A DNA stretch of 58,845 nt from Diplocloster modestus (GTDB taxonomy: Bacteria > Bacillota > Clostridia > Lachnospirales > Lachnospiraceae), in NCBI RefSeq assembly GCF_019042245.1, contig NZ_JAHQCX010000006.1, forward strand, positions 191,264 through 250,108, written 5' to 3'. The position numbers and the translations under genes were made by a program. This document shows positions 25,005-33,209 of the stretch, in pieces (position 1 is the stretch's first letter; each line of letters starts with the position of its first letter). The notes beneath the pieces are model-generated. The model ran no database searches. It was not told the origin of the DNA and was given only the letters and a program-made list of their open reading frames with translations.

Positions 25005-26399
25005 CTAAGTTATGGTGCGGATTGTCAGCTCGCAGTCACAGCAGGCCGCCATCAGTTCCTGATCGTGGGTTATGACAAGGATACACCTGCCATCCCGGGC
25101 CGCTTCCTTCAGCACCTGGGCGACAATGGACATATTCCCGCCGTCCAGGCCGCTGGTGGGCTCATCAAAAATCAGGACACTCCGGCCGGACAGGATCCCA
25201 CAGGCGATGGAAAGACGTTGCTTCTGCCCACCGGAGAGGGTTGCAGGGTGGGCATCCTTATACTCATACAGGCCCAGCTGTTTCAGCACCGTCCGGGCCG
25301 CTTCCAGATGCCTTGGGGTGTGATCCGAGTGAAGCAGCAGCTCCTCTGTGACACTATTTGTAAAAAACTGCGTCCCTGTGTCATTGGCGCTGTACCAGAT
25401 ATGCCTGCGGCGGATACGGGGCGGCATTTTCACTCCCTCTATTTCTATTGTACCGCCGCTTTCCTTCCACAGGCCGGAAAGCACCAGCGCCAGCGTGGTT
25501 TTTCCCGCACCGTTATGCCCGGTTACAGCAGCTATCATCCCGGCCGTAAGCGAGAAGCTGATGTGGGAAAGAATCTGCGTTTTTTTCCGCCGGCAGCAAA
25601 TACCTTGTGCGCACACAAAAGGTGCGCCAGTCTTTGCAGCCGTCGGCAGGGCCGGGGAGACAGATCTTGTCACCTGCCGTAAGCCATAGGCTGCCCTCTC
25701 TTCCGGGGTAAGCAGTTCCATTTCCGCTGCAGTTTTCTCCCATAGAATGCGCCCGCCGCAAACATAGACATAGCGGTCTGCAATGCCCAAGAGCCATGAG
25801 AGCCGATGCTCTGCCACGATAAGTGTGCTTCCCTGCGCCTTGAGTTTATGGAAAATCCTAGTCAGCTGCCCTGTCCCCTCACCGTCCAGATTAGCGGTGG
25901 GTTCATCACAGACATAGGCCGATGGGCGCTGGGCATAAACGGATGCAATGGCTGCCCGCTGCTTCTCCCCGCTGGAGAGTACATCCAAACTGCGTGCCCG
26001 CAGATGTTCGAGGTCAAACGCCGCAATAGCGCAATCGGTCCGTTCCCGTATTTTCTCTGCGCTCAAGCCGTAGTTCTCACTGGCGAACGCCACCTCTCCG
26101 GCCAGCTCTGAGGAAAAAAACTGGCTTTGGGGATCTTGAAACACACTGCCAATCTTCTGTCCGACCGCCCATCCCGGCATTTGGGAAACCGGCACGCTGT
26201 CCATGAGAATCTCCCCGGTCAGTGTACCAGTATAAAAAGAGGGCGCAAGGCCGTTGAGCAGTCTGGTAAGTGTCGTTTTTCCGCCGCCGGAGGGCCCGGT
26301 TAAGACAACACATTCTTTATCCTGTATGGTCAGGTTTATTCCGGAGATACCGGCTTCACAGTCTGAATAGGTAAAGGATACATCCCTGAGTTCAATCAC
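25005..26399 (-). CDS. ECF transporter ATPase, fused A1-A2 (module 2)
   Basis: Two ABC ATPase domains in one 464-residue chain. First: Walker A TGPSGGGKTT, the ECF-type Q-loop GSVFQDPQSQFF, signature LSSGEKQR, Walker B CDEPTANLD. Second: Walker A TGHNGAGKTT, signature LSGGQKQR, Walker B FDEPTSGLD. Such fused ATPases drive ECF importers of vitamins or metal-related ligands together with a T and an S component, which are the next two genes upstream. The likely start is GTG at 26399, overlapping the T-component stop (GTGA) with GGGAGG upstream; a longer frame to 26477 would add 26 residues unlike this family. Confidence 0.9.
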   Translation of the reverse strand: MIELRDVSFTYSDCEAGISGINLTIQDKECVVLTGPSGGGKTTLTRLLNGLAPSFYTGTLTGEILMDSVPVSQMPGWAVGQKIGSVFQDPQSQFFSSELAGEVAFASENYGLSAEKIRERTDCAIAAFDLEHLRARSLDVLSSGEKQRAAIASVYAQRPSAYVCDEPTANLDGEGTGQLTRIFHKLKAQGSTLIVAEHRLSWLLGIADRYVYVCGGRILWEKTAAEMELLTPEERAAYGLRQVTRSVSPALPTAAKTGAPFVCAQGICCRRKKTQILSHISFSLTAGMIAAVTGHNGAGKTTLALVLSGLWKESGGTIEIEGVKMPPRIRRRHIWYSANDTGTQFFTNSVTEELLLHSDHTPRHLEAARTVLKQLGLYEYKDAHPATLSGGQKQRLSIACGILSGRSVLIFDEPTSGLDGGNMSIVAQVLKEAARDGRCILVITHDQELMAACCDCELTIRTIT

Positions 26400-27091
26400 A
26401 GCCGTATCCCTCCCATCAGAAGAACAGCTGTAGTTCCCGCTGTCCATACCGCCAGCCATATCCAATCCTGCCGGCACACAGGCTTCTCGTAATAGCTCCC
26501 CCGTATACCCGGCCGCTGCGCGCCTCTTGCGACCGCTGATACGGATAGCTGATCGGCAATCTGCAGACAGCGCAGCAGAAGGGGCACCACTACATATTCA
26601 CAGGACGCTGCCGGGTGGCTAAGAATCTGCTTTGGTGCCGTCAGGCCCCGATTCTGCATAGAGCGTCCCACTCTCTTTAATTCCGCTTTCATAGTAGGGA
26701 AAAAGCGGAACATAACCAGCAGGCCCAAAATCACGGGAGTGGGTGTATGGATGCGGGACAAAAAGGCTGAAAATTCACCAGGCGGGGTCGTAATGAGATC
26801 CCACGCAACGAGGAACGCCGGCGACAGGCTCCAGAACATCAGCACATAAAACTCCGAGAAAACCAACATGTGCAGGCCATGAAAGCGGATCAAATATAGC
26901 AGCAGCGCCAGCAGCAAATAAAATATCCCGAAGGAGCGCAAAAGCCGCCAGTTTTTCTGAACGACAAGGTATACAAAGCCTATGCCCGTCAGAACGCAGG
27001 TCAGCATCATATTAATTGTCAGCGAAACGCCGATAATGACACAAATAAGTGCCCATAGCTTTACTCCGACAGCCAGGTTATTGCGCTGCAT
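26396..27091 (-). CDS. ECF transporter T component (EcfT/CbiQ-like, module 2)
   Basis: A 231-residue membrane protein with about five helices and the coupling motifs that bind the ATPases: a basic cytoplasmic stretch after the third helix (MKAELKRVGRSMQNRGL) and ARGAQRPG near residue 190, the A-R-G pattern of EcfT. Its ATG at 27091 shares one base with the stop of the S-component gene (TGATG), so translation is coupled. It transmits ATP hydrolysis from the fused ATPase to the S component at 27091-27789. Confidence 0.88.
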   Translation of the reverse strand: MQRNNLAVGVKLWALICVIIGVSLTINMMLTCVLTGIGFVYLVVQKNWRLLRSFGIFYLLLALLLYLIRFHGLHMLVFSEFYVLMFWSLSPAFLVAWDLITTPPGEFSAFLSRIHTPTPVILGLLVMFRFFPTMKAELKRVGRSMQNRGLTAPKQILSHPAASCEYVVVPLLLRCLQIADQLSVSAVARGAQRPGIRGSYYEKPVCRQDWIWLAVWTAGTTAVLLMGGIRL

Positions 27092-27789
27092 CAAAGGACA
27101 CCCGCCTTTTTAAAATGCTTGCCGATCAGCCTGGAACCAATGAGGCTCCCCGCGAAGCCGCAGGCCGTGGTAAACAGGATGATAAATACAAGCCATCCGG
27201 CAGAAGTGTAGTATCTGACAAAAGAATCTATGTAGCCCTGCTCCATGCCGCTTGAGAGGGCGAAAGTTTCATAGGTGTCCCAAAAGAACCAGATTGGCAG
27301 CAGATTGACACCGTTATACAGGAGGCTGGCGGCTGTCCACGCAGCCGTAATCTTTTTGCAGGACTCCCAGCCGTTCTTCCAGAGGATGCCCTCGCAGATG
27401 ATACCCGCCACCATGTAATAAGGCAGCAGATACCAGTTTCCCATGAGGAGGAATACAAGGCCAAGGATGGTCATATAGACCATCGAGACAAACCGCTTAT
27501 GAACCCGGCTGACCATAAGAAAATAGACCGGCGCGCATAATAACATGGTAATGCCCACGGAAAGCACCATGCTGACAAAATCATTGGCCATACAGATCAT
27601 ATTCACGATGAGCTGAATCACGATCAGCAGGATGGTGAGCAGTACCGTGGTAATAACATCCCTGACTGCCCATTTATTTTTCTTTTCCATTTCGTATCCC
27701 TTCTTTCTTAGGATTGTAAAAGCTAATAATTTTTCATACTCCCTGCCGAGTTTGCTTTTCAGCAGCAGCTTTTTGGGGTCAGTGCGCAT
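27091..27789 (-). CDS. ECF transporter substrate-binding S component, MptD/Trep_Strep family (module 2)
   Basis: A hydrophobic protein of 232 residues with about five or six membrane helices and a C-terminus typical of the family (GSLIGSRLIGKHFKKAGVL); module 1 ends almost identically (GKHFKPAGV). S components capture the substrate outside and reorient in the membrane. The substrate of this family is not established. Two starts have ribosome sites: 27789 (AAGGAG, seven bases) and 27690 (AAGAAGGG); the longer form adds 33 charged residues. The promoter region carries the dyad GTTAG-N6-CTAAC at 27834-27849. Confidence 0.8.
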   Translation of the reverse strand: MRTDPKKLLLKSKLGREYEKLLAFTILRKKGYEMEKKNKWAVRDVITTVLLTILLIVIQLIVNMICMANDFVSMVLSVGITMLLCAPVYFLMVSRVHKRFVSMVYMTILGLVFLLMGNWYLLPYYMVAGIICEGILWKNGWESCKKITAAWTAASLLYNGVNLLPIWFFWDTYETFALSSGMEQGYIDSFVRYYTSAGWLVFIILFTTACGFAGSLIGSRLIGKHFKKAGVL

Positions 27790-27829
27790 CCCATCACTCC
27801 TTCCTTTTCTATATTTCCTGTGAATATTT

Positions 27830-27853
27830 ATAAGTTAGTTCATGCTAACTTAT
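27830..27853. promoter_or_regulatory. Operator-like dyad A: GTTAG-N6-CTAAC
   Basis: A 24-base dyad: ATAAGTTAG and CTAACTTAT around TTCATG. It lies between the TetR gene end and the module 2 S-component start. TTATAAAT directly downstream could serve as the -10 box. Core and spacing agree with dyads at 35069 and 36999. Confidence 0.7.
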
Positions 27854-27865
27854 GTGAAAAATTTA

Positions 27866-27881
27866 AGGCTCATTTGAGCCT
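27866..27881 (-). terminator. Short hairpin at the end of the first TetR gene
   Basis: AGGCTCA-AA-TGAGCCT overlaps the TGA of the TetR gene and is followed by TAAATTTTT on the minus strand. The two-base loop is tight, so it may open by a pair or two. Confidence 0.5.
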
Positions 27882-28487
27882 CAAAAGTCCTTCCCAGCCA
27901 GAGTTGAAAAAAGAAGCCAGTTCCCTGACATACTCTACGGCCTCCTCCCGGGACATATCATGCGCCACTGTTTCAAAAACTGCTGTAAAATAGGCACTTG
28001 TAATCATATGATGCAGCTTGCGGCCCACATGCCCTTCCAGCTTACCGTGTTTCTCAAGCTCTGCATGGTATCTTTCTGTCTGCGCAACATCCAGCTCCAC
28101 CAGGTCATGGATATAGCCTGCATACCTCGTACCGTCGGCGCAGCACACCACCAGCTTAAAAGCATCAAAGTTATCATAGATATAATTGATAAAACATTCC
28201 AGATACTCTGTAGAAAGATTACGGCTCTGTGCGGCTTTGTCACCAGGTATCAGATCAAAGTGTGCATCTTGTGCAGCTTTGAATTGTTCCATCAGCCCAT
28301 CCGCCGCTTCCGATACCAACGCCTCAAACAGCGAAACTTTATCCGGATAGTAACCGTAAAATGCTCCCTGGGTGAAGCCGGCCTCTTTGACAATCCCCCT
28401 CAGAGAGGCATCCTTAAACCCCTTTTTGAGAAATTCCTTTTTGCCGATCTCCAATATCTTTTTTTGGGTGTTTGTATATTCAGGCAT
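27870..28487 (-). CDS. TetR/AcrR-family transcriptional regulator
   Basis: A 205-residue regulator. The N-terminal helix-turn-helix is typical (ILEIGKKEFLKKGFKDASLRGIVKEAGFTQGAFYGYYPDKVSLFEALV); the rest is a helical ligand/dimer domain with no recognisable effector site. It sits between the two ECF modules. Upstream at 28527-28550 is a 24-bp perfect palindrome, the obvious place for autorepression. ATG at 28487 is preferred; a GTG at 28496 adds three residues. The effector could be the transported compound or a metal complex (inference). Confidence 0.86.
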   Translation of the reverse strand: MPEYTNTQKKILEIGKKEFLKKGFKDASLRGIVKEAGFTQGAFYGYYPDKVSLFEALVSEAADGLMEQFKAAQDAHFDLIPGDKAAQSRNLSTEYLECFINYIYDNFDAFKLVVCCADGTRYAGYIHDLVELDVAQTERYHAELEKHGKLEGHVGRKLHHMITSAYFTAVFETVAHDMSREEAVEYVRELASFFNSGWEGLLRLK

Positions 28488-28526
28488 TATTCCCACTCTT
28501 TTCCCTGCCGGATATATAGCAATCTG

Positions 28527-28550
28527 TATCAGTGATATATATCACTGATA
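28527..28550. promoter_or_regulatory. 24-bp perfect palindrome upstream of the TetR gene
   Basis: Half site TATCAGTGATAT, repeated exactly in inverted orientation without a spacer. It is 40 bases before the TetR start and 125 bases after the end of the module 1 operon. Perfect symmetry of this length fits a TetR dimer-of-dimers or single-dimer operator. Confidence 0.7.
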
Positions 28551-28674
28551 TATTACCCCATTTTCCCAGCCGTGTCAATAGGAAAACGAAAATATGAGGA
28601 AACGAAAATATAAAACGTATGCCCAAAGTCCTAAACGTGTCCTGTCTCTTCTCCGCATTTTGCGATTTCTCTAT

Positions 28675-30120
28675 TTATACCTCCTGCTCACTCTTGCGCA
28701 GCACATTTCGATAGTAGCGGATTCTGCCGCCTTCCACATATAAAACACAGTCCGATGCTTCCGCAATCAATTCCATATCGTGCGTAATCAGCAGAATGCA
28801 GCGCTCTTCCTTCGCAAGCTGTTTCAGCAGCTTTACAGTCAGATGCATATGATACCCGTCCAGGCCGCTGGTCGGCTCGTCGAATACAAGGAGATTTCTT
28901 TCGCTCGCTGCCGCCAGGGCCAGCAGCAGCCGCTGCTTCTGCCCGCCGGAAAGCGATGCCGGATGCCGGGTGAGAAAAGCCTCCAATCCCATCTCCCGGA
29001 TCTGGGTAAGCGCTGTTTCTTTCAATGTTTTTGTTTCTTTTCTGCCCAGGAAAAACTCGTCCAGCACAGTCGGCGCATACAGCTGGTAATCTGAATCCTG
29101 CTGTACAAAAAAAGATTTCTGCGTACGGCGTTTTTTCTTCAGGAGTTCGCCATCCATCTGAACGGTTCCCATCGCGCTGCATAACCCTGTGATAATTCTG
29201 CAAAGGGTGGATTTACCCGCTCCGTTGGGCCCGGCCATGGCGAGTATCTTTCCGTTTTGCGCAGAAAATGATATTTCCTCTAAGACTTGCTGACCGTCCA
29301 GCGTGCAAGAGACCGCAGACACCTGTAAACGATCACTTGATTTTTGTCCAAAAGCACCGCCTACACGAAAAGCTGGCGTGTCAAAGGGACGAAGCCCCAT
29401 GCGGATAAGCTGTTCTTCCGGTAATTTAAGCGCCTCCTCATGTCCATAGACAGCAGAAACCGCTCCGTCCTCCATATAAATAAGACGGTCAAAGGAATCC
29501 CGCACATAATGAAAGCGGTGTTCGGAAAGAACGATCGTATGTCCTGCCATTTTCAACCGATACAGCAGAGAACCTAGCCGAACCATCGCTTCGCTGTCCA
29601 AATTAGCCGATGGTTCGTCCAAAGCAATGACCCCTGGCTCCATTGCGCAGACAGAGGCAATCGCAACAAGCTGTTTTTCGCCGCTTGATAACGGGAAGAT
29701 CCTGCGGTCTAACAATCTCCTGATATTCATCTGCCGGCAAACCGCAGTCAATCGTTCCTGCATTACGGAGCGCTCCAGCGGAATATTTTCCATTCCCAGC
29801 ACAACCTCATCTGTAGTGTTTGTGGCAAAAAACTGGCTGCGGGGGTCTTGGAAAACACTGCCTATTTTTGTACCCAACTGGTGGATAGGCATTTGCAGAG
29901 CATCCTGCCCGTCCAGAAGATAGCCTCCTTCTATCTTTCCCGGGTAGAATTGCGGGCAAAGACCATTTAGAACACGCGTCAATGTGGTCTTTCCGCAGCC
30001 GCTTCTGCCGGACAGGATCACCAGCTCACCCTTTTTGACATGCAGATCAATGTTTACGAGCTGTCCGCGGGCTTCGCCTGTGTTTTCATACGAAAAAGAG
30101 AGGTTTTTCAGTTCTATCAT
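28675..30120 (-). CDS. ECF transporter ATPase, fused A1-A2 (module 1)
   Basis: A 481-residue chain of two ABC ATPases. First: Walker A SGRSGCGKTT, Q-loop GSVFQDPRSQFF, signature LSSGEKQL, Walker B LDEPSANLD. Second: Walker A AGPNGAGKST, signature LSGGQKQR, Walker B FDEPTSGLD. It is homologous to the ATPase at 25005 but clearly diverged, so the two modules are not a recent duplication. ATG at 30120 overlaps the stop of the T gene (ATGA) and has GGATGGAG upstream. It should power the S and T components of genes 30117-31456. Confidence 0.9.
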   Translation of the reverse strand: MIELKNLSFSYENTGEARGQLVNIDLHVKKGELVILSGRSGCGKTTLTRVLNGLCPQFYPGKIEGGYLLDGQDALQMPIHQLGTKIGSVFQDPRSQFFATNTTDEVVLGMENIPLERSVMQERLTAVCRQMNIRRLLDRRIFPLSSGEKQLVAIASVCAMEPGVIALDEPSANLDSEAMVRLGSLLYRLKMAGHTIVLSEHRFHYVRDSFDRLIYMEDGAVSAVYGHEEALKLPEEQLIRMGLRPFDTPAFRVGGAFGQKSSDRLQVSAVSCTLDGQQVLEEISFSAQNGKILAMAGPNGAGKSTLCRIITGLCSAMGTVQMDGELLKKKRRTQKSFFVQQDSDYQLYAPTVLDEFFLGRKETKTLKETALTQIREMGLEAFLTRHPASLSGGQKQRLLLALAAASERNLLVFDEPTSGLDGYHMHLTVKLLKQLAKEERCILLITHDMELIAEASDCVLYVEGGRIRYYRNVLRKSEQEV

Positions 30121-30851
30121 AGTATCTCCATCCTTTCCAGCAAAAAGACAACGGCAGAGACAAGTAAAGCAATCAAACAAAGCAGGGTATCCTTCCATGT
30201 GAATCTGACGGGTCGGAAGCTGGTCGTTTCTCCCGAAAAGCGCACACCGCGCACAGTCATAGACGCAGAAAGCTCCTCCGCAACCTTTGTGGTGCGCAAG
30301 ATCAGCGGAATTAGGATGTACTCAACGGTCGAGGGAAGATGGGCAAGCGTGTGTAACACGCCTACCCCTATCCCCCGAAACCTCTGGGATGCGCGAATCG
30401 CACGATACTCGCCGCCGATCGTGGGGAAGAACCGCAGCAGAACAGCCACCCCGATACCAACCGCTTTTGGGAGCCGCATCGCCTGCAGAGATGCCAGCAA
30501 AGAACCTGTGGGTTCTTTTGCCAGGCAAATAGCAAACGATAAAGGAATCATTGCTTTACGCCCGAGAACTCCCATGTTGGAAAATGCAAGGCCCAGGAAA
30601 TAAAGCCTGTCGCTTGGCAGAAGCCGTACCCCGAACCACAAAAATCCCGTAAAAACCAGGTAGGCAAGCAGGTATGTGATCACATACTGCCCTTTCCGGA
30701 TTACAAGCTGCAAAAGCATACACCAAACGAACAGGCAGAAGCCTCCCTGATCGGAATGGATCCATATGATAGCAACCACACCAACCAGAAGATGAACCAG
30801 CCAGGTCCTCGGGTCGATTTTCGCTCCAGCCTGTTTTCTCTCCACGCTCAC
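30117..30851 (-). CDS. ECF transporter T component (module 1)
   Basis: A 244-residue membrane protein of the EcfT/CbiQ family. Helices span roughly residues 18-130, a cytoplasmic stretch with FRGIG follows, then VRGVRFSG near 205 as the ATPase-coupling A-R-G-type motif, and a last helix at the end. It starts with GTG overlapping the stop of the S-component gene (GTGA) and overlaps the ATPase gene by ATGA, so S, T and A are translated as a coupled unit. The motif has Val for the usual Ala, a mild change. Confidence 0.86.
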   Translation of the reverse strand: MSVERKQAGAKIDPRTWLVHLLVGVVAIIWIHSDQGGFCLFVWCMLLQLVIRKGQYVITYLLAYLVFTGFLWFGVRLLPSDRLYFLGLAFSNMGVLGRKAMIPLSFAICLAKEPTGSLLASLQAMRLPKAVGIGVAVLLRFFPTIGGEYRAIRASQRFRGIGVGVLHTLAHLPSTVEYILIPLILRTTKVAEELSASMTVRGVRFSGETTSFRPVRFTWKDTLLCLIALLVSAVVFLLERMEIL

Positions 30852-31456
30852 GCGACACCGGCGGGCTTAAAGTGCTTGCCCAACATTTTAACCCCAAGAA
30901 GATAACCGCCGACGCAGAGAACAGCCGTGACAACCAAAGAAATCAAGATATTCTGCGGAGCGCACCAGAATTGGGCCGTCTGATCGACAGCCGCTCTTGC
31001 CGCTGCCTCATCCATGCCTGCATCCATGTAGATCTGAACATAGCTCTGTCTGAACAGGAAAAGGTTAAAGGTGCTTCCCATTGCGTTCAGGCACCACATA
31101 AGGACATGGGGAACGGCCGGACGGATTTTGCTCTGATAGCCGCTTCCCAGCATAATAAGCTCGTTAATTACAGCAAGAATGTAAAAATACAAAGCGGCAG
31201 TTGCACTGCCCATAATCAGCATATAAGTGCCGTAGAGTGCAGCGATGATAAACTGTGTGCCGATCTTCGCGCACTTGCGGATTATCAGAACATAAATGAT
31301 ACCATTCACCAGGCCGATTAGCCCAGGTTCAAGGAAATATAAAAGCTGCATATTTGCTGCGAAGGGCAGCATAATCACATAGCCGATACCGATCATCAGG
31401 CAAGACAGTACAACAGTAAGGACAAACTCCTTGAGATTCAAAAACTTTGTTTTCAT
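30848..31456 (-). CDS. ECF transporter substrate-binding S component, MptD/Trep_Strep family (module 1)
   Basis: A 202-residue integral membrane protein with about six helices, ending LGVKMLGKHFKPAGVA like the S component of module 2. The ATG at 31456 has AGGAGGAAAGAA directly before it; the in-frame extension to 31594 runs inside the upstream ABC gene and is not used. It lies 10 bases after the second ABC half-transporter, so ABC, ABC, S, T and A form one operon. Ligand is unknown; context suggests a metal complex or metallophore. Confidence 0.83.
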   Translation of the reverse strand: MKTKFLNLKEFVLTVVLSCLMIGIGYVIMLPFAANMQLLYFLEPGLIGLVNGIIYVLIIRKCAKIGTQFIIAALYGTYMLIMGSATAALYFYILAVINELIMLGSGYQSKIRPAVPHVLMWCLNAMGSTFNLFLFRQSYVQIYMDAGMDEAAARAAVDQTAQFWCAPQNILISLVVTAVLCVGGYLLGVKMLGKHFKPAGVA

Positions 31457-31466
31457 TTCTTTCCTC

Positions 31467-33209
31467 CTAAGATTGTTTAAACGTGTAGTTTCCCGCTTGA
31501 CTTTGTAAATCCCATAGCCGGGAGTAGAGTCCATCCATCCCGACAAGCTGGCTGTGGGTTCCCTTTTGGGTGATTCTTCCATCCTCAAGGACAAGAATCT
31601 GTTCCGCGTTTCGCACGGTTTTCAGACGGTGCGCGATCATTACAACGGTACGCTCCTTTGCTATATCATCCAGGGCTTTTTGCACCATCGCCTCGTTATC
31701 CGCGTCAAGGGAGGCTGTAGGCTCATCCAAAAGTAAAATCGGCACATTTTTCAGAAATGCTCTTGCAAGCGAAATACGCTGCCGCTCACCGCCCGACAAG
31801 GTTGCACCTCCTTCACCCACCACAGTATCGTAGTCCTCCGGCAGAGCAGATATGAAGTCGTGGCATTGGGCTTTTTGACAAGCTTCCATCATTTGCTGTT
31901 CCGTGATACTCTCGTTTCCGAAACAGAGGTTTTCGCGGATTGTGCCGCGGAACAGATACGCATTTTGCATTACCATAGAAACTTGCGCCAGCAGGCTTTC
32001 GGGGGTAATGCTCCGGAGTTCTTTCCCCTCCATCCGTATATGGCCGTCCTGGTAGTCCCAAAAACGCGCCATCAGCCGCAGCAGTGTGGATTTTCCGCTC
32101 CCGGAGGGACCGACCAAAGCGGTTAACGCCCCCGCCGGAGTATGTAATGTCACGTCGTGTATGACATCTCTGCCGCCTGTATAATGGAAAGAAACCCCGT
32201 CAAACTTATATCTTTCACCATGGGAAATTTCTTCTGTTCCTGATGGGTCAGGCGTCGTCATCACTTTGTCCAGCCGTTCCCCAGAAAGAGCCATTCCCCG
32301 AAGCGCGGTTATGCTGCTCACCAGGGTTAGTGCAGGCTCTGTCATCTTCGTTGCAAGAACCAGGAATCCAGCAAAATCCAGCACAGTAAGGCTCCCGCCC
32401 ATGAGCAGATACAAACCCGCTGCCGCCGTCACAGGAACAATAAACTTAATCAGTGAAGCACACAGTGTCGAAAGGCTTCCGGTAACCGCTTCATCCCGAA
32501 GCGATACCTCCCGCAAATCTGAAAAAGCCTTTTCCAACGCATCAAAGCCGCTGCCGGTATGATGGTACGCTTTCAAATCCTTCATGCCATGCAAATACTC
32601 GTTGAGTTGTGTTGCTGCTTTTGTTTTTGCTTCCATGACCTGACGGCTATGCTTTTCTTTGACCTTTGCGATCCGAAGCATGAGAACCGCACAGACAGGC
32701 AGCATGGTGAATATCGCAGCAGCCATCCGCCAGTCAAAGAAGGCCATGCAGAGAAAGGAAACCAGCAGCAGAAGTCCTACACCAATGGGATACGGCAGCC
32801 AGTAACACATGGTGTACTCTACATTTGCAAAATCGCTGGCAAAGGAGCTGATCAACTCACCGGATTCCCTGGAGGAAAAGAAGCCGAGCGGCTGACGGCG
32901 CAGTTTTTGAATATATGCGATGCGTTTATCCGCCGTGTCGTTATAAGCCCGTCCATAGGTGTTATAGTACGATACCAATTCCACAATGTATTGCAGAACA
33001 ACATAACCAAGTCCGATGGCCGCTATTTTTATGAGCAGCGGAAGATCAAGCGTGAAGGGCGGTGAAAACGCCTGCCCCAGTATATAAACTGCCATATACG
33101 CAAGAATGGCCGGCAGAATACTGAAAGCCTGCGAGAAGAACAGCCAAAAGGTAGGCTGAATAATTTCCTTTGGGTGATGAAATGTGAATTGCCGGATCAT
33201 CTTATACAT
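31467..33209 (-). CDS. ABC half-transporter, membrane plus ATPase domains (YbtPQ-like, second of pair 1)
   Basis: A 580-residue fusion of a six-helix exporter-fold membrane domain (about 1-310) and an ABC ATPase (about 340-580): Walker A GPSGSGKST, signature LSGGERQR, Walker B LLLDEPTASLDAD, H-loop AHRLKT. With the preceding gene it should form a heterodimer. In enterobacteria and some Gram-positives, such exporter-fold pairs (YbtP/YbtQ, IrtAB) import ferric siderophores rather than export. The start overlaps the previous stop by eight bases and has GGAGG upstream. The ECF S component follows after 10 bases. Confidence 0.87.
   Translation of the reverse strand: MYKMIRQFTFHHPKEIIQPTFWLFFSQAFSILPAILAYMAVYILGQAFSPPFTLDLPLLIKIAAIGLGYVVLQYIVELVSYYNTYGRAYNDTADKRIAYIQKLRRQPLGFFSSRESGELISSFASDFANVEYTMCYWLPYPIGVGLLLLVSFLCMAFFDWRMAAAIFTMLPVCAVLMLRIAKVKEKHSRQVMEAKTKAATQLNEYLHGMKDLKAYHHTGSGFDALEKAFSDLREVSLRDEAVTGSLSTLCASLIKFIVPVTAAAGLYLLMGGSLTVLDFAGFLVLATKMTEPALTLVSSITALRGMALSGERLDKVMTTPDPSGTEEISHGERYKFDGVSFHYTGGRDVIHDVTLHTPAGALTALVGPSGSGKSTLLRLMARFWDYQDGHIRMEGKELRSITPESLLAQVSMVMQNAYLFRGTIRENLCFGNESITEQQMMEACQKAQCHDFISALPEDYDTVVGEGGATLSGGERQRISLARAFLKNVPILLLDEPTASLDADNEAMVQKALDDIAKERTVVMIAHRLKTVRNAEQILVLEDGRITQKGTHSQLVGMDGLYSRLWDLQSQAGNYTFKQS

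Noticed and set aside
25005..31456. Recent tandem duplication of the two ECF modules
   Set aside because: The ATPases and T proteins differ throughout and only the S-component C-termini are nearly identical, so an old divergence or separate acquisition fits better.
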